A program made the translations under genes and the position numbers. 64,000 nt of DNA, from the NCBI RefSeq assembly GCF_003688915.1, contig NZ_REFU01000002.1:372001-436000 (forward strand). Direction: 5' to 3'. Source of the DNA: Rhodococcus sp. SBT000017 (GTDB lineage: Bacteria; Actinomycetota; Actinomycetes; Mycobacteriales; Mycobacteriaceae). Below, piece by piece: positions 1-9,714 of this stretch (its first letter is position 1; each line of letters starts with the position of its first letter). Under the pieces are notes generated by a model, which saw nothing but the letters and a program-made list of their open reading frames with translations, was not told the DNA's origin and ran no database searches.

Positions 1-1
1 C

Positions 2-484
2 AGGCCCGACGCCACCCGCGCCGACATCGAGAACGCGGCTCGCTCCGTGGGCGCTCTGGCCACCATCGCTGCACTTCGCGGCGGCATGCACCAACCCGTC
101 GGCGAGCGCGGGCAAGGGCTGTCCGCGGGTCAACGACAGCTGATCGCACTGGCCAGGGCCGAGCTGGTCGACCCCGACCTTCTGCTGCTCGACGAGGCCA
201 CCGCCACCCTCGACCCCGCGACCGAACGCACCGTGCTCGCAGCCAGCAGCGCCGTCGCACGCACCCGCACCGCAGTGGTCGTCGCGCACCGCTTGGCGAC
301 CGCCGCGCGAGCGGATCTGATCGTGGTGGTCGACGGCGGCCGTATCGTGGAAGTAGGTCGACATTCGGAGCTGCGCACGCGGGGCGGGTTCTACGCGCAT
401 CTGTGGACTGCGGCCGAAACGAACCGAGGGAATAATTCGATAGTCCAAGGTGTCATCGACAACGAGGCCGATGGTTACCGGTGA
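2..484 (+). CDS. ABC transporter ATP-binding domain, C-terminal part (5' truncated by window edge)
   Basis: This is the last 160 residues of an ABC ATPase; the open frame runs in from the left edge. Visible motifs in order are the signature LSAGQ, the Walker B stretch LLLLDEAT with its D-loop, and the switch histidine in VVVAHRL, followed by the usual GGRIVEVGRHSEL tail. This arrangement is typical of exporter-type half transporters with the membrane domain fused upstream, but that part lies outside the window. Substrate cannot be told. It ends 110 bp before kgd, so the two are probably separate units. Confidence 0.9.
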   Translation, partial: RPDATRADIENAARSVGALATIAALRGGMHQPVGERGQGLSAGQRQLIALARAELVDPDLLLLDEATATLDPATERTVLAASSAVARTRTAVVVAHRLATAARADLIVVVDGGRIVEVGRHSELRTRGGFYAHLWTAAETNRGNNSIVQGVIDNEADGYR

Positions 485-594
485 GTACATATCACAGCTA
501 CGTCCCGGACGCACGTGAGCTGGACCAAAGGTCTAGCCTGGACACGTACGCGCGCTGAACGGGAACGAAGACAGAAACGAGGCGAACTACTGCC

Positions 595-3500
595 GTGAGC
601 AGCAGCTCTACTACCCAATTCGGACAGAATCAATGGCTGGTCGACGAGATGTACCAGCGATTCAAGCAGGACCCTTCATCCGTCGACGCGAGCTGGCACG
701 AGTTTCTGACCGGTTACGACCCCGATGCTGCGGCCGACGAGACCGCCGGATCCAACGGTGCGGCCGGTAACGGCGCAGCCTCGAACGGTAGCTCGACCAA
801 GTCCGCGCCTCCCGCAGCACCCGCGCCACCAGCCAAGCCGGCTGCCTCTGCTCCCGACAAGACCGACGCTCCGAAGGCCGCAGCACCCAAGGCCGCTCCG
901 AAAGCCGCTGCTCCCAAGGCCGAGGCATCGAAGCCTGCCGCTGCCGCCAAGCCTGCCGAGAAGAAGGCAGCACCGGCCAAGTCCGCTCCCGCAAAGCCCG
1001 CCGCAGCCGAGTTCGGTGAAGAGTCGAGCAAGATTCTGCGCGGCGCTGCTGCCGCGGTGGCGAAGAACATGTCCGCCTCGTTGCAGATTCCGACCGCGAC
1101 CAGTGTGCGTGCGATCCCGGCCAAGCTCATGGTCGACAACCGCCTCGTGATCAACAACCATCTCGCTCGCACCCGCGGCGGCAAGATCTCGTTCACACAC
1201 CTGCTCGGCTATGCCATCGTGCAGGCCGTCAAGGCGTTCCCGAACATGAACCGCCACTTCGCCGAGGTCGACGGCAAGCCGAACGCCGTCACTCCGGCAG
1301 CGATCAACCTCGGTCTCGCGATCGACCTGCCCGGCAAGGACGGCAACCGTTCCCTCGTCGTTGCTGCCATCAAGAACACGCAGGACTTCACGTTCACGCA
1401 GTTCTACAACGCGTACGAGGACATCGTGCGTCGCGCTCGCGACGGCAAGCTCACCGGTGAGGACTTCCAGGGCGTCACCATCTCGCTGACCAACCCGGGT
1501 GGAATCGGAACCGTGCACTCGGTGCCGCGTCTGATGAACGGCCAGGGAGCCATCATCGGTGCAGGTGCCATGGAATACCCGGCGGAGTTCCAGGGAGCCA
1601 GCGACGAGCGTCTCGCCGAGTTCGGCGTCGGCAAGCTCATGACGCTGACCTCGACGTACGACCACCGCATCATTCAGGGTGCGGAGTCGGGCGACTTCCT
1701 CAAGACGATCCACAACCTGCTGATCAGCGACGAGTTCTACGACGAGCTGTTCCACTCGCTGAAGATCCCCTACGAGCCCATTCGCTGGCGCAAGGATTTG
1801 CCCGAGGGCACGGTCGACAAGAACACCCGCGTGCTCGAGCTCATCGCGGCGTACCGCAACCGCGGTCACCTGATGGCCGACACCGATCCGTTGCAGTTCA
1901 CCAAGGACAAGTTCCGGATGCACCCGGACCTCGACGTGATCAGCCACGACCTCACGCTGTGGGATCTCGACCGCGAATTCAAGGTCGGCGGATTCCACGG
2001 CAAGGACAAGATGAAGCTGCGGGACGTGCTCAGCGTTCTGCGCGACTCGTACTGCCGCCACGTGGGCGTCGAGTACACCCACATCCTCGAGACCGAGCAG
2101 GTCACCTGGTTGCAGGAGCGCGTCGAGGCCAAGCACGTCAAACCGACTGTGGCGCAACAGAAGTACATCCTCAGCAAGCTCAACGCAGCCGAGGCGTTCG
2201 AGACGTTCCTGCAGACCAAGTACGTCGGGCAGAAGCGCTTCTCGCTCGAAGGTGCCGAGTCGGTCATCCCGATGATGGATTCGGTCATCGACCAGAGCGC
2301 CGAGTACGCCCTCGACGAGGTCGTCATCGGCATGCCCCACCGTGGACGGCTCAACGTGCTCGCCAACATCGTCGGCAAGCCGTACTCGAAGATCTTCACC
2401 GAGTTCGAGGGCAACATGAACCCGGCCGCCGCACACGGCTCCGGCGACGTGAAGTACCACCTCGGTGCCGAGGGCACGTACATCCAGATGTTCGGCGAGA
2501 ACGACATCAAGGTCTCGCTCACCGCGAACCCGTCGCACCTCGAAGCCGTCGACCCCGTTCTCGAAGGCCTCGTCCGTGCCAAGCAGGACCTGCTGGACAA
2601 GGGCACCGGCCAGGGCGGTTACTCCGTTCTGCCGCTGATGCTGCACGGAGACGCGGCATTCGCAGGCCAGGGCGTCGTCGCCGAGACGCTGAACCTGTCC
2701 GATCTGCGGGGCTACCGCACCGGCGGCACCGTGCACATCGTCGTCAACAACCAGGTCGGCTTCACCACCTCACCGGAGTTCTCGCGTTCGTCCGAGTACT
2801 GCACCGATGTGGCGAAGATGATTGCCGCACCGATCTTCCACGTCAACGGCGACGACCCCGAGGCGTGTGCCTGGGTGGCTCAGCTGGCGGTGGACTTCCG
2901 TCAGAAGTTCCACAAGGACGTCGTCATCGACATGATCTGCTACCGCCGTCGCGGCCACAACGAGGGCGACGACCCCTCGATGACGCAGCCGGCGATGTAC
3001 GACGTGATCGACACCAAGCGCAGCGTCCGCAAGAGCTACACCGAATCGCTCATCGGCCGTGGAGACATCTCGCTCAAGGAAGCCGAGGACGCGCTCCGCG
3101 ACTACCAGGGTCAGCTCGAACGCGTCTTCAACGAGGTACGCGAACTCGAGAAGTACACCCCGGAGCCCAGCGAATCGGTCGAACTCGACCAGCAGTTGCC
3201 TGCCAAGCTCACCACGGCCGTCGACAAGGCCGTGCTGCACCGTATCGGCGATGCGCACCTCGACGTTCCCGACGGCTTCAACGTGCACCCGCGCGTCAAG
3301 CCGGTGCTCGAGAAGCGTCGCGAGATGGCACACGAGGGCAAGGTCGACTGGGCATTCGGCGAGCTGTTGGCGCTCGGATCATTGGTCGACGAGGGGCGCA
3401 ACATCCGCTTCTCCGGCCAGGACACCCGCCGCGGCACGTTCACCCAGCGTCACTCGGTGATCATCGACCGCAAGACCGGTGCCGAGTACACGCCGCTGCA

Positions 3501-4401
3501 GAACATCGGCAGCGACAACCCCGGCAAGTTCATGGTCTACGACTCCGCGCTCAGCGAGTTCGCAGCCGTCGGCTTCGAGTACGGCTACTCCGTGGGCAAC
3601 CCGGACGCACTGGTGATGTGGGAAGCGCAGTTCGGCGACTTCGTCAACGGCGCACAGTCCATCATCGACGAGTTCATCTCGTCCGGTGAAGCCAAGTGGG
3701 GTCAGCTCTCCGACGTCGTGCTGCTGCTGCCGCACGGCCACGAAGGCCAGGGTCCCGACCACACGTCCGGACGCATCGAACGCTTCCTGACGCTGTGCGC
3801 CGAAGGCTCGATGACCGTCGCACTCCCCTCGACCCCCGCGAACTACTTCCACCTGCTGCGCAGGCACGCGCGTGACGGTATCCGTCGCCCGCTGATCGTC
3901 TTCACCCCGAAGTCGATGCTGCGCAACAAGGCAGCAGTGAGCAACATCGAGGACTTCACCGACGGCAAGTTCCACTCGGTGTTCGACGAGCCCACCTATG
4001 ACACCGGCACCGGAGACCGCAATGCGGTCAAGCGCGTGCTGATGGTCAGCGGCAAGCTCTACTACGAACTGCTCGCTCGCAAGCAGAAGGACAACCGCGA
4101 CGACGTCGCGATCGTTCGCGTCGAGCAGCTCTACCCCGTGCCGGTCCGTCGCATCAGGGAAGCCCTCGAGAGCTACCCGAACGCCACCGAGTTCCGTTGG
4201 GTTCAGGAAGAGCCTGCGAACCAGGGTGCCTGGCCGTTCTTCGGTCTCGCACTGCCCGAGCTCATGCCCGAGAAGCTGGTCGGCATCAAGCGCATCTCGC
4301 GTCGCGCAATGTCCGCCCCGTCATCGGGATCGAGCAAGGTGCACGCCGTCGAGCAGCTCGAAATCATCGACGAGGCCTTCAACGCAGTCGGCGAAGGCTA
4401 G
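595..4401 (+). CDS. kgd: Multifunctional 2-oxoglutarate decarboxylase/dehydrogenase (E1o with fused E2o-like domain)
   Basis: TCA-cycle enzyme that decarboxylates 2-oxoglutarate with thiamine diphosphate and feeds the 2-oxoglutarate dehydrogenase complex. The 1268-aa length and domain order match actinobacterial Kgd/OdhA. A short E1-type N-terminus ([15 protein letters not shown]) is followed by an Ala/Pro/Lys-rich linker (about residues 45-140). Next comes an acyltransferase-like E2 domain with the catalytic-type histidine in TYDHRIIQG near residue 357, then the E1 body with a ThDP-site stretch [10 protein letters not shown] near residue 685. There is no lipoyl domain, as usual for this fused form. 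The start is GTG at 595; the alternating linker codons look normal for the genome. A strong terminator follows. Confidence 0.97.
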   Translation: MSSSSTTQFGQNQWLVDEMYQRFKQDPSSVDASWHEFLTGYDPDAAADETAGSNGAAGNGAASNGSSTKSAPPAAPAPPAKPAASAPDKTDAPKAAAPKAAPKAAAPKAEASKPAAAAKPAEKKAAPAKSAPAKPAAAEFGEESSKILRGAAAAVAKNMSASLQIPTATSVRAIPAKLMVDNRLVINNHLARTRGGKISFTHLLGYAIVQAVKAFPNMNRHFAEVDGKPNAVTPAAINLGLAIDLPGKDGNRSLVVAAIKNTQDFTFTQFYNAYEDIVRRARDGKLTGEDFQGVTISLTNPGGIGTVHSVPRLMNGQGAIIGAGAMEYPAEFQGASDERLAEFGVGKLMTLTSTYDHRIIQGAESGDFLKTIHNLLISDEFYDELFHSLKIPYEPIRWRKDLPEGTVDKNTRVLELIAAYRNRGHLMADTDPLQFTKDKFRMHPDLDVISHDLTLWDLDREFKVGGFHGKDKMKLRDVLSVLRDSYCRHVGVEYTHILETEQVTWLQERVEAKHVKPTVAQQKYILSKLNAAEAFETFLQTKYVGQKRFSLEGAESVIPMMDSVIDQSAEYALDEVVIGMPHRGRLNVLANIVGKPYSKIFTEFEGNMNPAAAHGSGDVKYHLGAEGTYIQMFGENDIKVSLTANPSHLEAVDPVLEGLVRAKQDLLDKGTGQGGYSVLPLMLHGDAAFAGQGVVAETLNLSDLRGYRTGGTVHIVVNNQVGFTTSPEFSRSSEYCTDVAKMIAAPIFHVNGDDPEACAWVAQLAVDFRQKFHKDVVIDMICYRRRGHNEGDDPSMTQPAMYDVIDTKRSVRKSYTESLIGRGDISLKEAEDALRDYQGQLERVFNEVRELEKYTPEPSESVELDQQLPAKLTTAVDKAVLHRIGDAHLDVPDGFNVHPRVKPVLEKRREMAHEGKVDWAFGELLALGSLVDEGRNIRFSGQDTRRGTFTQRHSVIIDRKTGAEYTPLQNIGSDNPGKFMVYDSALSEFAAVGFEYGYSVGNPDALVMWEAQFGDFVNGAQSIIDEFISSGEAKWGQLSDVVLLLPHGHEGQGPDHTSGRIERFLTLCAEGSMTVALPSTPANYFHLLRRHARDGIRRPLIVFTPKSMLRNKAAVSNIEDFTDGKFHSVFDEPTYDTGTGDRNAVKRVLMVSGKLYYELLARKQKDNRDDVAIVRVEQLYPVPVRRIREALESYPNATEFRWVQEEPANQGAWPFFGLALPELMPEKLVGIKRISRRAMSAPSSGSSKVHAVEQLEIIDEAFNAVGEG

Positions 4402-4417
4402 ACAAGTAGTTCGATAG

Positions 4418-4457
4418 CGACAGCGGCCCACTCCCTCGGGGATGGGCCGCTGTTGTC
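4418..4457 (+). terminator. Rho-independent-like terminator of kgd
   Basis: Perfect 11-bp inverted repeat ACAGCGGCCCA (4420-4430) and TGGGCCGCTGT (4443-4453) around a 12-nt loop, 16 bp after the kgd stop. A T-rich tail is short, as is common in high-GC actinomycetes. Confidence 0.85.
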
Positions 4458-4558
4458 GTTTCTGGGCTCACCCGTTCCGCCCCCGCCAGGTTCGGATCAA
4501 TGTGAGATTCAGTCATTCAGAGTGCAACAAAGGGACATTGATCCCAACGGGGGCGGGA

Positions 4559-5218
4559 TCAGGCGTCCGCGTCGGTATCGGGGTTCGTTCCCAGGAGTGC
4601 GGTGATCATTCCCGGCGCCAGGGCGACAGCGGGGAGGGCGTTGACGTTGAGGTCGATCAGTTCGTCGCGGCCCAGCTCCGGCGCGGTGAGCCAGTTGATG
4701 GTCGTTTCCTCGACGAATGCGATCCAGCCGCGGACGGCCAACACGATGGTGGGGGTGACCTCGATGTCGATTCCCCCGAGTTGCGCCAGCGTTCGGTCGG
4801 CCATGGCGGAACGGGTGTCCTCGAACACCGCGCGCATCTGCGGGTCGCCGCTGGGGGTGCCGCGCAGGAGGGAGACGTACATCTGCCGCTTGTCGGTGAC
4901 GTAATCGACGTAGTTCGCGATGGAATCGCGCAGAATCTCGTACGGTGGCAGCGAAGGATCGGGTGCGGTGCGTTCTAGCATGACGCGCGAGGATTCACGC
5001 ACGATTTCGAGGTGAAACTCCTGCTTGGAGGCGAAGTAGTGGAACAGAAGGCCTCGGGAGACACCTGCTTGGTCTGCGATGTCCTCGACGGAGATCTGTT
5101 CGAGGGGGCGGTCGGCGAGCATCTCGGTGCCGAGCTCGATCAGTTGCGCTCGTCGTTGCTGCGGACTGAGTCTGGTCCTCTTCGTGGTCGATGCGGCGGG
5201 GCTGTTCACGAACGCCAT
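4559..5218 (-). CDS. TetR/AcrR-family transcriptional regulator
   Basis: A 219-aa regulator with a classic TetR N-terminal helix-turn-helix at about residues 42-62 (EDIADQAGVSRGLLFHYFAS) and a variable ligand-binding C-terminal domain. It is divergent from the monooxygenase operon starting at 5288. The 69-bp gap holds a near-perfect palindrome (5236-5261) that fits a TetR operator controlling both directions. Inferred role: ligand-relieved repressor of the adjacent monooxygenase/SDR/esterase operon. The family normally acts as a dimer; the inducer is unknown. Confidence 0.92.
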   Translation of the reverse strand: MAFVNSPAASTTKRTRLSPQQRRAQLIELGTEMLADRPLEQISVEDIADQAGVSRGLLFHYFASKQEFHLEIVRESSRVMLERTAPDPSLPPYEILRDSIANYVDYVTDKRQMYVSLLRGTPSGDPQMRAVFEDTRSAMADRTLAQLGGIDIEVTPTIVLAVRGWIAFVEETTINWLTAPELGRDELIDLNVNALPAVALAPGMITALLGTNPDTDADA

Positions 5219-5235
5219 GCAACCACCCTACTGAA

Positions 5236-5261
5236 TGTTAGTCAATAACTATTGACTCACA
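5236..5261. promoter_or_regulatory. Palindromic operator candidate between TetR gene and monooxygenase operon
   Basis: TGTTAGTCAATA (5236-5247), a two-base AC spacer, then TATTGACTCACA (5250-5261). The arms are reverse complements at 11 of 12 positions. The site is AT-rich against a GC-rich background and lies 18 bp upstream of the TetR start and 27 bp upstream of the monooxygenase start, so it can overlap both promoters. A further half-like ACTCAATA follows at 5261-5268. Confidence 0.75.
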
Positions 5262-5287
5262 CTCAATAAGCTTCTACGCTCCCCTAC

Positions 5288-6859
5288 ATGAGTCTTCCCG
5301 TAACAGATACTTCGGACCGTGCAACGACGCCGCGTCACGTCGATACGCTGATCATCGGCAGCGGATTCGCCGGCCTCGGCGCCGCGATCAAGCTGACGAA
5401 AGCAGGCAAGAAGGACTTCGTCGTGCTCGAACGCGGCCACGACGTCGGCGGCACCTGGCGCGACAACACCTACCCCGGTGCCGCCTGCGACGTGCCGTCG
5501 CACCTGTACTCCTACTCGTTCGCGCTGAACCCGGACTGGACGCGCTCGTTCTCCACGCAGCCCGAGATCCAGAAGTACATCGCCGGGGTGGCGCGTAAGT
5601 ACGGCGTCATGGACAAGCACGTGTTCGGTACGGATGTGACCTCGGCTCGCTGGAACGCCGAGACGAGCCGCTGGGACGTCGAGACCACCACCGGCAACTA
5701 CACCGCCAAGATCGTCGTCTCGGCCGTCGGCGCGCTGTGTGAGCCGAACCTGCCCGACATCAAGGGAATTCACGACTTCAAGGGCGACGTCTTCCACTCG
5801 GCTCAGTGGAATCACGACGTCTCGCTCGCCGGCAAGCGCGTCGCCGTCATCGGTACCGGCGCGTCGGCGATCCAAATCGTGCCCGCCATCGCGGGCCAGG
5901 TGGAACACCTGGACGTGTACCAGCGCACCGCGCCGTGGATCCTTCCCCGCGCCGACCGTCCGTACACCAAGCTCGAGCGCTTCGCCTTCAAGCACGTTCC
6001 CGGATTCCAGCGCCTCTCACGTAGCGGCATCTATGCGATGCGCGAGACCCAGGTCGTCGGACTGGCCAAGGCTCCGGCCTTCATGAAGCCGCTGCAGTGG
6101 GCGTCGGAGAACCACCTGCGCACCCAGATCAAGGACAAGGCCCTGCGCGCCAAGGTCACCCCGAACTTCCGCATCGGCTGCAAGCGCATGCTGATCTCGA
6201 ACGCGTACTACCCGGCGTTGGCCAAGAGCAACGTCGACCTCGTCACCGACGGCATCGCCGAGGTCCGCGAGGGCTCCATCGTCACCAAGGACGGCACCGA
6301 ACGCCCGATCGATGCGCTCGTCGTCGCCACCGGCTTCCACGTCACCGACTCCCCCGCGTACCACGGCATCACCGGCAAGGACGGCCGCACACTGGCCGAA
6401 ACCTTCGAGGACGGCGGACAGCAGGGTTACAAGGGTGCGGCGGTCGCGAACTTCCCCAACATGTTCTTCCTGGTGGGCCCCAACACCGGCCTGGGCCACA
6501 CCTCGATGGTGTTCATGATCGAGTCGCAGATCAACTACCTGGTCGACGCGTTGAACACCATCGACAAGCACGACATCGGCACCATCGAGGTGCGCAAGGA
6601 CGTCCAGGACGAGTACAACGTGACGCTGCAGGACCAGCTCGCCAAGAGCGTCTGGATGAACGGCGGGTGCGCCAGCTGGTACCTCGACAAGCACGGCAAC
6701 AACACGACGCTGTGGCCGGGCTTCACCTTCGAGTTCCGCAGAATCACCAGGAACTTCGATCTCGATGCGTACCGTAGCGTCGCTACCGCAGACCTGCCCT
6801 CCGGATCGTCGGCGAACAACTCCGCCGGCAACAACACAGACAAGGTGTCCGCACGATGA
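5288..6859 (+). CDS. Flavin-containing monooxygenase, Baeyer-Villiger type
   Basis: A 523-aa FAD- and NADPH-dependent monooxygenase. Residues 24-29 form the FAD dinucleotide motif GSGFAG. The Baeyer-Villiger fingerprint FxGxxxHxxxW is present as FKGDVFHSAQW at about 164-174. A second nucleotide-binding motif GTGASA lies near 190. Known members insert oxygen next to a ketone carbonyl to give esters or lactones; the substrate here cannot be read. It opens a three-gene operon with an SDR (ATGA overlap) and an esterase, which suggests alcohol to ketone to ester to acid/alcohol catabolism. A TetR palindrome sits just upstream. Confidence 0.93.
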   Translation: MSLPVTDTSDRATTPRHVDTLIIGSGFAGLGAAIKLTKAGKKDFVVLERGHDVGGTWRDNTYPGAACDVPSHLYSYSFALNPDWTRSFSTQPEIQKYIAGVARKYGVMDKHVFGTDVTSARWNAETSRWDVETTTGNYTAKIVVSAVGALCEPNLPDIKGIHDFKGDVFHSAQWNHDVSLAGKRVAVIGTGASAIQIVPAIAGQVEHLDVYQRTAPWILPRADRPYTKLERFAFKHVPGFQRLSRSGIYAMRETQVVGLAKAPAFMKPLQWASENHLRTQIKDKALRAKVTPNFRIGCKRMLISNAYYPALAKSNVDLVTDGIAEVREGSIVTKDGTERPIDALVVATGFHVTDSPAYHGITGKDGRTLAETFEDGGQQGYKGAAVANFPNMFFLVGPNTGLGHTSMVFMIESQINYLVDALNTIDKHDIGTIEVRKDVQDEYNVTLQDQLAKSVWMNGGCASWYLDKHGNNTTLWPGFTFEFRRITRNFDLDAYRSVATADLPSGSSANNSAGNNTDKVSAR

Positions 6860-7689
6860 GCACATTCACAGGCAAGGTGGCCGTCGTCACCGGCGCGGGC
6901 TCGGGAATCGGCCGCGCGTTGGCCCTCGAGCTGGCCGGACGCGGAGCGAAGTTGGCACTGTCCGACGTCGACACCGCCGGACTCGACGAGACCGTTCGAC
7001 GGGTCGAGGCGCTGGGTGCCGAGGTCAAATCGGATTTCTTGGATGTCTCCCAGCGCGAGACCGTGCTGGACTACGCCGAGGCCGTCGTCGCGCATTTCGG
7101 CAAGGTCAACCAGATCTACAACAACGCAGGCATCGCGTACCACGGTGACGTCGAGAAGTCATCGTTCAAGGACATCGAGCGCATCGTCGACGTCGATTTC
7201 TGGGGAGTCGTCAACGGCACCAAGGCATTTCTGCCGCACATCCAGGCCTCCGGCGACGGCCACATCATCAACATCTCCAGCCTCTTCGGCTTGCTGGCCA
7301 TGCCGTCGCAGTCCGCGTACAACGCCGCGAAGTTCGCCGTCCGAGGGTTCAGCGAATCGCTGCGCATGGAGATGCTGATCTCGAAGGCACCGGTGAAGGT
7401 GACCGTGGTGCACCCCGGTGGCATCAAGACCGCCATCGCCCGCAACGCCACCGTCGCCGAGAACTTCGACCAGGCCGACGTTGCGAAATTCTTCGACGCC
7501 AAGCTGGCCAAGACCACCCCGATCGACGCGGCCAAGACCATCCTCAAGGGCGTCGAGAAGGGCAAGGGCCGGGTACTGATCGGGTCCGACGCCATCGCGC
7601 TCGATCTGCTGCAGCGCATCACCGGTTCGCGGTACCAGGGCTTGGTCGCCATGGTGTCCAAGCGGGCGATGCCACGCACGAAGAAGTAG
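6856..7689 (+). CDS. Short-chain dehydrogenase/reductase
   Basis: A 277-aa classical SDR. It has the cofactor motif TGAGSGIG at residues 13-20, an NNAG motif, and the catalytic pair Tyr155/Lys159 in SAYNAAK preceded by a Ser in ISSL. The start overlaps the monooxygenase stop by four bases (ATGA), so the two are translationally coupled. In this operon it plausibly oxidises an alcohol to the ketone that the Baeyer-Villiger enzyme takes up. From memory it resembles the SDR that sits near kgd in mycobacteria (Rv1245c); substrate is not known. Confidence 0.93.
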   Translation: MSTFTGKVAVVTGAGSGIGRALALELAGRGAKLALSDVDTAGLDETVRRVEALGAEVKSDFLDVSQRETVLDYAEAVVAHFGKVNQIYNNAGIAYHGDVEKSSFKDIERIVDVDFWGVVNGTKAFLPHIQASGDGHIINISSLFGLLAMPSQSAYNAAKFAVRGFSESLRMEMLISKAPVKVTVVHPGGIKTAIARNATVAENFDQADVAKFFDAKLAKTTPIDAAKTILKGVEKGKGRVLIGSDAIALDLLQRITGSRYQGLVAMVSKRAMPRTKK

Positions 7690-7702
7690 AAGGGGACCGT
7701 CG

Positions 7703-8659
7703 GTGAAGTCGTTCTACATTCCGCTGCCGATCGTCGCGGCCGCGTTGAAGCCGTTCTATCGCGTCGCGCTGAATTCGCGCTTCTCGTTTCGCACGCAGCG
7801 GCTGATCCTCGAAGCCGGGGCTCCGCTGCAGACGCTCCCCCACGGAACCGTCGCGCAGAAGTTGACGCTCGCCGGGCGTCGAGCAGAGCGCATCACCGTC
7901 GGGGCGACCGAACGTGACACCGCGATTCTGTACCTGCACGGCGGCGCGTACACGATCGGTTCGATCAACACGCATCGGTCACTGGCCGCGCATCTGGCCC
8001 GGGAATCGGCCAGCGCCGTCTACGTGCTCGACTACCGGTTGGCCCCGGAGAATCCGTACCCGGCAGGTCTGGACGACGCCGTGGCGGCGTTCCGCGAGCT
8101 GGTCCGACTGCACGGATTCACTGCGGACCGCATCGCCATTGCAGGCGATTCCGCAGGTGGAGGGTTGACGGTTGCCACCGCCCGGCGTCTGGTGGACGAC
8201 GGCACCAGCCCGGCCGCCCTCGGCCTGATCTCGCCGTGGGTCGATCCCGGAGCGCGCGACGCCGCGAAGGACCGCGATCTCGTGGTCAACACCGGCTGGT
8301 CGTACAGCTCGGCCGACGCCTATCTGGGCGCGGGCGATCCACTGGACCAGGGCTTTGCTCCACTGTTGGGAAACCTGGACGGATTGCCCCCGGTCGTCAT
8401 GCACGTCGGCACCGACGAGGTGTTGTACGCGCAGATCACCGCGTTCGCGGACAAGCTGCGACTGTCCGGCGTGGAGCTCGAACACGTGGAATACAAGAAG
8501 CTCTGGCACGTGGCCCATCTACAGGCGTCGATCCTGCGGGAGGCGGCTCAGGCCGTCCAGCACATGGGCTCGTACCTGGGGCGCAAGGTCAGGGCAACGC
8601 AGACGGGCACAGCGTCACAGGTTGCGCTCACCGAGCCAGCGGCCGGCGACCTCGCCTGA
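7703..8659 (+). CDS. Alpha/beta hydrolase, hormone-sensitive-lipase-type esterase
   Basis: A 318-aa esterase with the HSL-family oxyanion-hole motif HGG at residues 79-81 and the nucleophile motif GDSAGGG with Ser150. An Asp in the VGTDE segment and a His in KLWHVAH complete a plausible triad. It starts with GTG 13 bp after the SDR stop, with AGGGGA as ribosome site. As third gene of the operon it would cleave the ester made by the monooxygenase (inference). Its 3' end overlaps the convergent LpqZ-like gene by 45 bp. Confidence 0.92.
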   Translation: MKSFYIPLPIVAAALKPFYRVALNSRFSFRTQRLILEAGAPLQTLPHGTVAQKLTLAGRRAERITVGATERDTAILYLHGGAYTIGSINTHRSLAAHLARESASAVYVLDYRLAPENPYPAGLDDAVAAFRELVRLHGFTADRIAIAGDSAGGGLTVATARRLVDDGTSPAALGLISPWVDPGARDAAKDRDLVVNTGWSYSSADAYLGAGDPLDQGFAPLLGNLDGLPPVVMHVGTDEVLYAQITAFADKLRLSGVELEHVEYKKLWHVAHLQASILREAAQAVQHMGSYLGRKVRATQTGTASQVALTEPAAGDLA

Positions 8660-9505
8660 CGGAACGCCGTTGCGGACCTCGCCGATCATGTCGGCGAGGT
8701 CCGCAGTCGTCAGCTCCCCCGCCACCACCGAGAACGACCTCAGAGCACTCTCGTCGAGCACTCCGTTGGCGTAGAGCGGAACCACGTTCTGCGCCGGATA
8801 CACATGGTCGTCGTCGGGCAGCGTGGTCAGATCCTTCGCCAACGGGCCGAACGACGCGGTGCGAATCGCCAGTACGTCGACCTCCCCGGCGTTCAAGCCG
8901 TCGACGGCGGACTGCGCATCGGCATACGGGGTGACATCGGTGAAGGACGCCCCCGTGAACGTGGAGCTCCTCGTGCCTTCCACAAGGACGTCCATCGGAT
9001 CGACCTGGCCGTCCACGATTCCCACGGTTCTTTCCTCACGCCCCAGGAACTCGGTCACCGTCTCGTCGCCCGATTCACTGCCCGACGCCTCCGCGATGGC
9101 AAGTCGATCCTCGGCGGTGGCGTAATCCCCCACCGACAGACCGGCCGGCAGTGATCGGTTCAGTTCTGTGTAGACGTCCTCGGCCTCGGTTGCCGCGGAC
9201 AGAGTGTCGAAGGTGCGCAGCAGCTCTCCGGTCAGGTCGGGAACCATCGTCACCTCCCCGCGGTCCAGCGCCGCGAGGTAGTCGGCCCGATCGCCCATGT
9301 CTTCCTCGACCGAGACGTTCGCTCCCGTCGACCGCAGTCCCCCGGCGTAGATCTGCGCGAGCAGACGCGAAAGATCCGAGCTGCCTGCTCCGACGACGAC
9401 GGGCGCGGCAGCCGGGTCGGCCGACGTGCCCGCACTGCATCCGCCGACCAGTCCGGCGATCGACATCACCAGGGCCGCTGCCAGAACCGACGATCGCACT
9501 GTCAT
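8615..9505 (-). CDS. Glycine betaine/osmoprotectant-binding lipoprotein, LpqZ-like
   Basis: A 296-aa substrate-binding lipoprotein of the OpuAC/ProX type. Its signal peptide ends in the lipobox VGGC with Cys23. The mature part begins like ProX proteins, with Leu/Ile-rich segments and a MVPDLTGELL motif that matches the LIPDYTGNLL of the neighbouring binding protein at 9715. It is divergent from the complete betaine-type operon and has no permease of its own, as I recall for lpqZ (Rv1244) of M. tuberculosis. It could feed the neighbouring transporter or act as a sensor. Confidence 0.85.
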   Translation of the reverse strand: MTVRSSVLAAALVMSIAGLVGGCSAGTSADPAAAPVVVGAGSSDLSRLLAQIYAGGLRSTGANVSVEEDMGDRADYLAALDRGEVTMVPDLTGELLRTFDTLSAATEAEDVYTELNRSLPAGLSVGDYATAEDRLAIAEASGSESGDETVTEFLGREERTVGIVDGQVDPMDVLVEGTRSSTFTGASFTDVTPYADAQSAVDGLNAGEVDVLAIRTASFGPLAKDLTTLPDDDHVYPAQNVVPLYANGVLDESALRSFSVVAGELTTADLADMIGEVRNGVPSGEVAGRWLGERNL

Positions 9506-9714
9506 TTTCTCCTGTTCACCGCCCGGATGGTTTACCGATCTCGGCCGCGGGGCACTAGTGCGAACGAGACGGTAGTCGAACCAACCTTATGGGCACGCTG
9601 AATTCGACTACCATCCCGAGCAGCCCGAGTCCTGGTTCCTTCGATGCCCCCGCAGCGCGAGTGGGGTCGAGAAGGAGATGGGTAGGACTGTGCCCGAACC
9701 GATGGAAGGACACC

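Noticed and set aside
676..2736. A 686-codon open frame on the minus strand inside kgd
   Set aside because: It lies antisense to a gene with clear domains; long antisense frames are common in high-GC DNA, and the translated sequence has no recognisable domain.
4442..4978. A plus-strand frame of 178 codons opposite the first TetR gene
   Set aside because: It begins within the kgd terminator, is antisense to a convincing TetR gene, and shows no domain.
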